64,000 bases of DNA from positions 1,860,001-1,924,000 of the forward strand of contig JAGMUV010000006.1 of assembly GCA_020744425.1 (NCBI GenBank), read 5' to 3'. The notes below the pieces were generated by a model. That model ran no database searches and was not told the DNA's origin. It was given only the letters and a program-made list of their open reading frames with translations. This document shows, piece after piece, positions 34,476 to 44,101 of this stretch (positions are counted from its first letter, which is position 1; every line of letters starts with the position of its first letter). Position numbers and translations under genes: made by a program. Source of the stretch: Dactylonectria macrodidyma (taxonomy: Eukaryota > Ascomycota > Sordariomycetes > Hypocreales > Nectriaceae).

Positions 34476-36295
34476 ATGGCCCTGCGAAAGTGTCTCGCCG
34501 CCGCCTCCACACTGATTGCTGGAGTCTGGGCGCAATCGAGCAACCAGAGCGATGTCGGAAAGGTCTGGGCTGTCGCCGCCTTTATCAACAATGGCGACAG
34601 GACGCCCGTCATTGGCGAAACCGTCGTGCTGACTCCCGAGGGAGCCCAGCAGATGCTGCGACAAGGACGAGCATTTCGTGCTCGTTACTTGACCACTGTC
34701 AATGATTCTGCCTACGACAATATCGAGGAGGCTCGTCTCCAGGACATGACTATCCACCAGATTGACAACTCAGTCCTCGACTTCACGTCTCAGACGGATG
34801 AGTCTGTCACAGGTGGTGCCATGGCATTCCTCCAGGGATTATATCCTCCGTCGCCCGACGCATTCGGGACCGACACGGAAGAAACCGACATTGCCCGCGA
34901 CTACACTGAGGGAGGTGACAATATCACCGATTATCCTTTGAATGGCTATCAGTACCCAAACCTTCGTACCTTGAGCATACTCGATCCCATGTCGACGGCG
35001 TATGTTTTAGAACCCCTGCGTATATCACCTAGGCTGACAAGTACTCCAGCATACAGGGAAATCTCAGATGCTCCAACTGGGAGAGTGAGATGAGTGTCAA
35101 TCTGACAAGTGATGCGTCCATGCAGGAATTCTACAATGCGACCCACGACTACTATCAAATCATCTTTGGCACCTATCCGCTTCAGGGACTCATCAGCCTC
35201 AGCGATGCTAACCTGTGGAATGCCTACGAGCTTTATGACTTGGTCAACTACCTGTACACCCATAATCAGACTGTTCATGACGGCTTCGCCAACGGGACAG
35301 AGATCCTCTCCATCCTCCGCAAGTACGCAACATCCATGGAGCGTATCAAGAACAGCTATGCCGATGGCTCAGATTCTGCCGATTCCAAGGCAAAGGAGAT
35401 CCTCTACTCCGTCGCCGGCCGCTCGCTTGCCAATCGGGTAGCGCGGCAGTTCATCAACAACCTCCAATGGAGCGGTAGCCACGACAAGTTGACGCTCATG
35501 TTTGGCTCATTTGATCCCATCATCAGCTTCATCTCACTATCCGGCCTACTCACAACCGACAGCATCTTAAATGGGCCCTTCTCTACCCTTCCAAACCCCG
35601 GCGCCGCACTCGTCTTCGAGCTGGTTGGCGAAGATTCCGACAACAGTGACGTGCTGCCATCGTTCAATGATCTCTCGGTGCGACTCTACTACCGCGCCTC
35701 TGCGGACCCGGGCGAGGAGTTTATAAGCTACCCCATGTTCGACTCGGAATCTCAAAATGGCCTGGTTCCCTACTCAACTTTCATTGAAACCATGCAGGAA
35801 ATCGGAGTGACTGCGTACGATTGGTGTGAGGTTTGCGGTGACACGACTGCACCGTGGTGCCTTTACTCCTACGCATCTGATGGCGATCTTGACAACCCAT
35901 CGAACAATCTTGATCCCGTAATTGCTGGTGTTGTCGGGGCTGTCATCATGGGCGTCGTCGTGGCTTTGGCAAGCGGATGCCTTTACTGTTTCGCCGGGGT
36001 TCGATTAAGGCGAAAGACCGTCCAAGAGGAACCAACTCCCCCAGTCGGAGCCGCGGGAGGTTTCAAGGGCCCAGAGAGGATGGATGGCGATAAAGACGTT
36101 ACCGTGACAAAGGAGGGTTTCCACCACGAACGAGTGGGTAGCTGGGAGCTGAAGGATGGGAAACCCCTTCCATCCTTCGATGCGGTGGCCGTTCCTCCTA
36201 GAGATCTGCCAAGAGAGAGTGGCAGGTCGCTCGACGAGGACGACGATATTAGTGTTATGGGCGCGACGCCTGTCAAGGCGCACGAGGCCGTCTAA
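34476..36295 (+). CDS. Membrane-anchored histidine-acid-phosphatase-fold protein without catalytic histidines
   Basis: Two exons, 34476-34999 and 35050-36295, giving 589 residues. Residues 1-19 form a secretion signal. The region VWAVAAFINNGDRTP (residues 30-44) aligns with the clade-2 histidine phosphatase motif RHGxRxP, but Arg-His are replaced by Asn-Asn. The C-terminal His-Asp proton donor is also not visible: LMFGSFDPIISFISL occupies the place where an HD motif is expected. Several N-glycosylation sequons and paired cysteines (NLRCSNW, WCEVCGDT) indicate an exported domain. A transmembrane helix at about residues 471-500 (GVVGAVIMGVVVALASG) is followed by basic RLRRK and an acidic, Pro-rich cytosolic tail. 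The protein is therefore probably a plasma-membrane pseudo-enzyme with a cytosolic tail. The family is clear; the absence of activity is an inference. Confidence 0.8.
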
Positions 36296-37067
36296 CAAGG
36301 TCTGTGATGATGGTATGACAGTAGCGAGGAAACTGACTGGACTGGATACACCTGGTACGGAATGGATGGAACATGGTATACCCTTTTCTTCTTCACGATC
36401 ACTATGACTTGCGCATTCTATTATTGGACATGGGGCTTGATCTGGCGTTAGGCCGAGGGACAGATTCGCTGTTCGTATATCCGTGATGATATATATAACA
36501 AGAAACTAACATGGCATATTTCCAACCGTGATTTACTAAGACAGATCATGAATTCTATATTCTTCTCATCATAGCATGTAAAGTATGAAGTATGCACCGG
36601 ATAAGTCCCAGGATACCTGTAGGTAAAAACTCATTGACTTGTAGTAGTGAGAAATATCGCGGTACAGGAAGTTGGGATCAACCATCCGCATCCCATTGTA
36701 TCCCGGAGTCAGAAGACAGTAAACGTTTCTACAGGTGTTTACATCTCGATGAGACTCGGTTAAGTCGTTGGCATTGTAGCATCAGTAACACCCTCCCTTT
36801 CCGGCTGCCGATCACACATGAGCCGCTCCCTCGCTGCAATCCTACCCACTACGTTGCATACCTCCGCGATTGCTGATGCCGCTTTAGCGATTGCCTCTTG
36901 CACATCACCCACTATCCTGTGCCGTGTCCTTCCATCCCGCTTCTAAGTCTGAGACACGGTCGGTTGGTGGGGTGGCGAACAGGCAGCATTAGAAGTAGAA
37001 CGCTGGACACTCCGCCTCCGGTCACAAAAGAGAAGACACCGTACATACTAATCTCACTACCGCTGCT
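36296..37067. other. Spacer between the phosphatase-like gene and the P450 pseudogene
   Basis: 772 bp, AT-rich at 36410-36600 (likely the 3' UTR of the phosphatase-like gene). No coding or RNA feature recognised. Confidence 0.5.
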
Positions 37068-39051
37068 ATGTCGAACTCCAATCTTGGATACTTCGCGAGC
37101 CCGATGACCCAGCTGCTATTGGTGCAATGTCTAGACGCCGCGATCAGTGGTTTTCTTGCCCACGGGTTCTATTTCATCCACTGGACCGACGACAGAAATG
37201 CCATGAGGGTCGTTCTCGGTCATGCTCTTGCGTTCTTCATGCTTGCGTTTCTTGAGATTGCTGCACGGGGAGTGCCGTCGGGACTCCAGGCCTCGTTCTT
37301 TGTCTACGCCGCATACTTGACTACATTATTCACGATCATCACCATATATCGCCTCTTCTTCCACCGACTGCGACGGTTTCCGGGCCCTGTCTGGGCGAGC
37401 ATCACTAAAGCCTATGGAGTGTATGCGAGCCGCGATGGGAAGCTGCATGAAGGGTACAACTGGTTGCTTCACCTGGGCCTTTTGTTCGCATCGATTCGTA
37501 CACTCAGTCCTCCATCACAGGCTTCTACAACTGCTGACGCAAGTAATCACAGGATCGAGTGAAATTCTCCATAATGCCATCGATTCCATGACGCAGGTTC
37601 GTGGATGGCAGTCCAAGTGCGCCAAGGGCAACTTTTACGCCACGATGGAATATGGCCATCAGCAAGTGCTCAACCCGGATGCCATAACTGACAAGACGGA
37701 GCACCGCTTCCGTCGACAAATTTGGGACAAGGCATTCAAAGGAAAAGGTGATTGTCATAAACAATATCTAACAAATGTATCTGCTGACGGTTTTAGCTAT
37801 CGACGCGCGCGAACAGCCCATTCGAGATGTCATACATCAGAGGCTCGCCAAAGTCGACGAGCTCAAAGGCCAGCCGCTCAATGGACCCTCTTCGCCTCGC
37901 TCATTTCATTCGACATCACTGGTCACGTAGGCTTCTCAGTCGACTATGGTGGGGTGCGTTCCGGCAAGAAGAACGTCCACCAGCAGTAGATCCAGCCGCT
38001 GTTTAAGATGATGGCGGACGCGGGCTAGCAGCCTTGGCTCATCACCCTGTCCAAGAAGTTGCCCCTTGCAGATTCGAGCGACCTCATCGAGTTCGAAAAC
38101 CTGGCCAGAAGGCTAGTGGCGCAGCGCCTCAAAGTAGATGCTCATCTATCCGATATGGACCCAGAGTGCCTGTTACTGATGGAGTTGGAAGGACTCTGAA
38201 GCAAAGGAGGATATTATCCATTACTTCATCGAGGACTATAAGTCGAAGGAGCCCAAAGCATTCTTCACGCAGGAGCGCCTAGAATGCGATGCACAAGCCA
38301 TTCTCATCGGGGCAGCGTGAGCAGAGTTGACCCCCCTTATCTACATACAAACTCACTAACATCAACACCAAGCGACTCATCCTTCTCCCTTCTATCCTTT
38401 TGTTTCCACCACCTCATCCTATCTCCTGGCACTATAGACACCCTCCGCGCCGAGCTATCGCCTTTTTACAACTGTTCCCATAGAGAAGGCTTCGCAAACG
38501 CAGACCTCACCCGTTCCGCACCCTTCCTTCACGCAGTCATCAACGAGACGATGCGCCTGTACAGCCCAGCCTGCACCAACGGGGTCAAGAAGACGCCGCC
38601 GGAAGGCATTGCACTAGACGGCACGTATATCCCCGGCCACGTGAACTTGATCTCCTCCATATGGTCGTTCCACCGCAGTGAGTGCTACTTTGTCCGACTG
38701 AGGGACTGGATCCCTGAGAGATGGACTAAGCAACCGGAGCTGGTGCTCGACAAGCGGGCGTACCATCCCTTTTCTACAGGTCAGTTTGAAACGTTCCCTC
38801 TTCTTCGCTGGGTCATATCCGAAGAGTAGATATGTTGACGACTTGCTCCAGGCCCGTTCAACTGCGCTGGCCAGCGCCTAGCAATGATGACACTAAGGAT
38901 GGTGACTGCATACACCGTATGATTCTGCGATGTTGAGTTTGCCCCGGGCGAGGATGACAGTGCGGTGGTGAAGGAGTCACAGAATCAGTTGTTTTTGGTG
39001 CCGGGGCCGTTGGAGTTGGTCTTCAAAAAAAGATTGAGCATGAGGGTTTGA
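37068..39051 (+). pseudogene. Cytochrome P450 pseudogene
   Basis: Pieces of a microsomal P450 appear in order but in different frames. First comes a hydrophobic N-terminal region with FHRLRRFPGPVWASITK (about 37068-37470). Next is the C-helix segment RFRRQIWDKAFKGK (to about 37745), then a VDYGGVRSGK block (37940-37975), then TLSKKLPLADSSDLIEF. An I-helix-like block follows, then the ExxR helix VINETMRLYSP (38535-38570). The heme-binding loop is FSTG/PFNCAGQRLAMM, split by an intron at about 38780-38851, and the last codon is at 39049. Lesions include a frameshift near 37470, one near 37895, in-frame TAG at 37987-37989 and 38026-38028, TGA at 38197-38199 followed by a frame change, and a TGA after the heme loop near 38928. 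No functional product is possible. The heme cysteine and the ExxR motif are still readable, so decay is not old. Confidence 0.88.
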
Positions 39052-39090
39052 TAGAAGCTCGGCGGCATTATGTCACGAACCAGGTAGGTA

Positions 39091-39333
39091 CAGTGTCGGG
39101 CTAAAAGTCTTCGTACACTCCCACGTTTATGCTGTAAAGCATTGCCAATAAATTAGTTCAGGCATATCTAAACGCAATAAATTATATACTAGTATTTTAT
39201 TTGACTACTATATTATGCTCATTGTAACACACATTTCATATATAAAGTAAGTACTCATTAAATCCTAATATCAAGGTGCTGAATCTTAATATAAAATAAT
39301 GAGAGTGTACGGAGAACTTTTAGCCCGAAACTG
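39091..39333. mobile_element. MITE with 30-bp terminal inverted repeats and TA target duplication
   Basis: The left terminus 39091-39120 and the reverse complement of the right terminus 39303-39333 match over 30-31 bases apart from two mismatches and one single-base indel. Both start with CAG and share TCGGGCTAAAAGT and GTACACTC. The element is flanked by TA on both sides (39089-39090 and 39334-39335). The 243-bp element has an AT-rich interior and no coding capacity. TA duplication and CAG-type ends point to mobilisation by a Tc1/mariner or Fot1/Pogo transposase encoded elsewhere. No autonomous copy is in the window. Confidence 0.9.
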
Positions 39334-39552
39334 TAACTGCACAGACGGTCGAGCTTCTTCAGGATGGGTTCAAATGCAAGTGGAATTTCCTCGCTATGCT
39401 CGTCCCTTTCAATGCTGACTAGGCCTAATGCTCGTTATGGGGTATATCAACCGTCGTTCGCTTGCCACGCATGTGATGCAGTACGACAAGCACTGCAACT
39501 CTCGCAGTAAACATTTGTCCATCCTTCTCTTCATGAATTAGCCACCAAAACC

Positions 39553-41515
39553 TCATAGTATAGTAAACTCCTCCTCTTCCAGTTCATCGTCTTCCAATGC
39601 CTCTCCATTCATGATCCCATGGACATAACACTCTCCCACCAGTGTCCACCCATCATCGTCGGGCCTCTTTCGTAGAGCGATAGGCGTCTTTGCACCATAT
39701 AGCACGGCAATTACGTCTCCCCGCTCCATCATCTCCGGCCCTATGAAGAACAGCCCGCTCGTCGTCACGCCGAACTTGCGATACCGCGCCACCAGCGTCG
39801 CTTCGTGGCTCCATCTGAAGGCATCGCCATCGGGAGCCAGCTCTCGGACATCCGCCGCCACGGAACTCGAGTCTCCCAGGGCGCGGACCAGGTACGCCGC
39901 AGCGTCGGCCAGCCATTCCGACTTCGGGATAGTCCTGTAGGACCGCGAGAGATCCGCCACGATGCACGCGTTGGTGAGCGTCTGCATGAAGGCGAACAAA
40001 GCCGAGCCGCCCGTGGGATATGGCTGCTTCAGGGTGAAGCGCCTGTGCCGGCAGATGTCCTGCCACAGAGCCTGGATGGGGAGCCGCTTGGGGTTGCTGT
40101 GGCGGAACTGAAACGTCCTACCAAACAGCGACCACGACAGACGGGCGACCTCGTCGAATTGTACGCCGCGGACATTCAAGGCTCGCTTCGTATCGTCGAT
40201 CCAGAGCTTGGGCTGCGTGTCTCTAGAGGCCCGATGGGGTGTGTTGGGCGATGCCAGGGCATGCAGAGGAGCCATGCGCCAGTCTGGAACCCAAGACGGC
40301 AGATCTGGACTGGGCATGGCCTTTCTCTTGGGCCCAGCGGGCATCGCGCGACAAGTCGATAGTAGACCTAGGGATTTCCCATCTGTGAGCTCCCGAGCGG
40401 CTACCTCGTAGAAGATATCCTCGATGGACCGGCTGTAATCCGCCTTGAGCTCCGCCAGTGCTTTACTCCCCCTCTGAATCGAAAAGTGGCCGAGGAACGC
40501 ATAGACGTGATCGCGAGGGTCCTTGGCGCGCAGGTGCCGCGCACGATGGAGTTGGTGGATGAAGCTGGAGCGGTTCTGGTTGATGTCATTCTCGTCTTCC
40601 ACGTCGTCGTCGTCGTCAGGCTCGACGAAGCGGCGGCGCAAGTAGCGGATGCTCGGTGTGAAGATGGAGAACCGGGACCGCAAGTAATGGTAGTTTTTGT
40701 TCAAGACGTCAGCGACGTGAGACAGCGTGTCCCAATCTACTTCGGCGTCGCCCCAGTACAGCGTCGCCGAAGTCCTGGTGCCAATCTCTTGGACGATCCA
40801 GATACGGTTGAACTACGTCTCGTTCAGTCAAAGTGCTTTGGGGGATTCAGATTACCATTGCATAACTCACCCATGGTAGCTTGGTCAGCTTCGAAAGAGG
40901 CACCCATAAACTTTGGTCCTGCTGTAGAAGTTCCTCCGAGTGCGCCAACTTGAAGGACTCGTGCTGCTCGTCATCCGCAAACACATCGCGCAGGTAGTGA
41001 ATCATTTTTACGGCATCGTCAGCCACGCGCTCGTCGTCCGGGCCCAGCCAGACCAAGACGTGCTCGGCGCCCTTGTAGATGGAGTTCATGAGGCCGACCT
41101 GGCGGCTGCGCTCGGCAATGTCGTCCTGGTTGATGCAGATCTGGTCCGCCCAGAGCCGTCGGGGCAGCGTCGCGTGTCGCAAGCGCCGCAGCGCACCCTC
41201 GATGCTCCTCGTCAGCGGCAGCGGCCTTCCATTGCAGATGATCTCGGCGCACCGGCCCTCGGTGCCCCAGACGTATGAGATGGCCTCGTATCGCGGGTTC
41301 ACGTCGAGGTTTTCGACCGAGAGGCTGCCGACCAGGGCGTCATCGCCGGTGCCCGGGGCTAAGGTGAGGATGCGGACCGAGAAGTTGTCCTCAAACGGCG
41401 AGTACTCAAAGGCTGAGTAATCGGACTGCGACTGTGACTGCGACGTCTCGCTCTCAACACGCGATGGGAGAGCCTGGTTCCCCTGCGTCTCCTCCGCCCG
41501 GAGGACATGGGCCAT
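39553..41515 (-). CDS. HET-domain (heterokaryon incompatibility) protein
   Basis: HET domains have a TIR-like fold and trigger cell death when incompatible fungal strains fuse. Two exons (minus), 41515-40871 and 40812-39553, joined by a GT-AG intron with a CTGAAC branch point, giving 634 residues. The three HET blocks are present: YEAISYVWG (residues 76-84), LWADQICINQ with RSRQVGLM, and the segment FNRIWIVQEI just after the intron. The C-terminal half carries no NACHT, WD40 or ankyrin repeats that I can see, and an acidic EPDDDDDVEDE run follows FVE. The frame is open upstream to a Met at 41767, which would add 84 residues. I prefer 41515 because the added stretch looks unlike the family. 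The gene neighbours a MITE and a P450 pseudogene, an accessory-type context. Confidence 0.87.
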
Positions 41516-42348
41516 GAATGATACCGAGGCCGATGAGTAACACGCCCGTTGCCGCCGAAGTACATGGGTCAATGCCAATACACGGAAGCCCTTCCAGTGG
41601 CTCTCACGCCATCTACTGGACGATCGGTGATTCGACGCAAGACAAGTCACCAAAGGAGTGGCACTCTTAGCAGCGAGGAACAAGATTTTAGAATCTCGGG
41701 CCAGCGAAAAGGTTCGGTCCTTCAGGGCCATGTCAGCTTTGAGCGAGCGGGGGGATTGCAGATCCATGAATCATTGGATCGTCCGGCTGCCACGGTAAGA
41801 CTCATTAGCTGCCATCCGCCGGCCCTCCACACCACTCAACCAACTACTTCACCGCAGGTTTCTCCAGGCTCCAGCAAAGGAAGGGAACCAATATGTGGAC
41901 CACAATGATTACGAACATCCCTGCCCGATTTTACAATGAATATTGGGCTAACACTACAATTACGGAGCACAAAAGAGCAATGCAGGGTCATGTCACTGGC
42001 AACAGTCACAATGTTGTATAGAAACATCTGGTTTGAGAAATTTCGATTGTTATCGAGCGGCGGCAGGCCAGTCTATCTAAGTATACACAACCATCCTCGT
42101 GTCATCACTCGTCATCTGCCCGGTATCAAGCAAATTATGCAGAAATGTCTGCACAGGAAGCCAATCATTTGACCTTTCCCTTAACGCCAAGTCCGTCCCA
42201 AGTCCCTAGGTAGTTGATATGCAAAAAAAAAAAAAAAAAAAACGAAAAAACAATTGACAAAGAAAATGTGTTCGCTAGTTTTTGTCCTCCCTCGAGGAGA
42301 ATCTCCATTCCTACACCTGCTACACCAAGTTGACGCCTGCATCTGCTG
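41516..42348. other. Spacer between HET gene start and bZIP stop
   Basis: This 833-bp region carries the HET promoter and the bZIP 3' UTR. A 20-base A-run lies at about 42223-42242. If the HET start is really at 41767, the first 250 bp are coding. Otherwise no feature is recognised. Confidence 0.5.
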
Positions 42349-44101
42349 TTACAGATCCATCGTCAGGAGCTCTAGCCGCGACAAAACGGCATCGACATTG
42401 GCACTGAGTCTTTGCACACGGGCCATGGCCATAGCGGCCGTAGCCTCCTCTTCGCTAGCGTCAACGAGCTCGAATCGGGCCAGAGCCTTCTCGGACTCAA
42501 CGCCGCTGAAGAGGTCGATGTGAGACAGGCAGTCGGTGTCAAGCTCCTTGGGCTCCTCAGAGACGGCGGTGGGCTCGGAGTGGAAGAGAGCGAAATCGGG
42601 GTCAGACTCAAACTCGGCATCAAGGGGAGCAGCCTCTGTAGGCTCAGAGACCTGGGTCTTCTCAACGGGGCGCTCAATCACCGGCATGTCGACCTTCTCC
42701 TCCTCAGAGTCGAACGAGGGCTCGACAAAGTTGGAGGACTTTCCAGAGAGGATGGCAGCATCGATCTGAGCGGGGATGTCAGGGGTGTCAACAACGAAGA
42801 CCTGAGGCTGGAAGTTGTAGGAGCTGTTGTCGAGGGTGAGCATAGAGAAGTCCATGCTCTGCTCGGGAATCATAGCCATGCCAATCTGCTGCTGGCTCTG
42901 CTGGGAGCCATAGGGGTTGACATCCTTGGGCTGCTGAGGCTGCTGCTGGGGCTCGGTCTTCAGCTGAGGAGCCTGAGTCATGGCGGTAGGGTTGCTGCTG
43001 AGGTGGTCCAGGAAGTTGGAGAAAGAAGGAGACGAGAGGAGCATGCGGGTGAGATCAGACAAGCGTTTGTTCTCATCCATGAGAGCGCGGTTCTGGGTTC
43101 GGAGGTCACCGTTCTCGTTGACCTTGTTGGCGATCTCAGCCTCGAGCTGAGTGATGTATTCTATAACATTGTGTTAGTGATTGATAAATCAAAGCGGTGT
43201 ATGCTAAGTACTTACCCTTTCTGCGGGATCGGAAAGCGCGGGCCGAGACCTTGTTTCGGAGCTGGCGGCGCTCCTTGGAGCTGAGCTTCTTGCCCTCTTC
43301 GCTAGCGAGGAGTCTCTCATCGTCGTCCATCTCCTCCTCCTCCTTCTTGGAGCGGGGAAGGTTGGTAACGGGGCTCTGGCCCTGGGACTCAGGCATGGAA
43401 GGCTTAGCGCGCATAGAGTTGAGGAGCTGAGTAATCTTCTGCTCGACAATGGGGTCGGCAGGTTGAGGAGCCTTGCCGCGGCCCTTGGGTTGGGCACCCT
43501 GGCGCTGGGCCTGCTGCTGCTGGATGAGCTGCTGCTGCTGTCGCTGCTGAGCCTGTGCCTTAGCAAGGGCGGCCTGAGAGTGAGCGCCGGGCCAGAGACG
43601 ACCGACGTTATTGGTCTGAGTAGGCAGAACAGGGGGGGAAGGCAGGCTCGACTCTTCGATGTTGCTGGGGTTGACAGTATAGTACTGCTGCGACTCGGCC
43701 GGAGAATCGAAGTCCATGTCCATGGCGTTCTGGGATGGCGAAGTGTTGAAGTCGAAACCATCGTTCTCGGGACTGAAGGTGGACAGGTAGTCGAGGCTGC
43801 CGAAGTCCTGGTAGCCAGTGTTGTTGGTCTGGTTCACGGCCATGGTGTTGGCAATGGCGCCGGGAACGAATCCCGTCTGTTGTCGGTACATGTCATAGTT
43901 GTGACTAGGACCACTCATTGACTGTGTAGTGCTAACAACGGGTGCGTTGACGGCAACCGGTACAGGGCTGGTGAAGGTAGGCTTCGAGGTCGCGGCAGGC
44001 GATACTGAGTTGGAGGGAGACTGATAGGTGGAGACAGCTTCGTACTCGGTGAGATCGAGTAGGGCGTCGATGTCGACGTTATTCTGGGCCGGAGCCGACA
44101 T
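42349..44101 (-). CDS. bZIP transcription factor
   Basis: Two exons (minus), 44101-43216 and 43160-42349, giving 565 residues. The basic region reads KERRQLRNKVSARAFRSRRK, with the invariant Asn and Arg of bZIP proteins. It continues as EYITQLEAEIANKVNENGDL and then a heptad zipper with leucines. The single intron interrupts the basic region just after RSRRK (phase 1). The N-terminal part is Ser/Thr/Gln-rich with a QRQQQQLIQQQQ run, and the C-terminal 200 residues are acidic; both may be activation regions. It resembles the Sordariomycete bZIP group that includes Metarhizium MBZ1, a cell-wall and virulence regulator, but I cannot verify orthology. It is distinct from AtfA, HacA and Cpc1-type basic regions. 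Confidence 0.9.

Noticed and set aside
37987..38199. Possibility that the P450 stops are removed by introns
   Set aside because: No GT-AG pair of normal length removes them without deleting conserved sequence, and frame changes remain elsewhere.
42223..42242. Poly-A run as the tail of a retroposed copy
   Set aside because: No target-site duplication or coding remnant lies next to it, and it sits in the 3' flank of the bZIP gene on the opposite strand.
42412..43284. 290-codon + strand open frame opposite the bZIP gene
   Set aside because: Antisense shadow of the GC-rich wobble positions of the bZIP exons. The product is a Val/Leu/Gly-rich string without domains.
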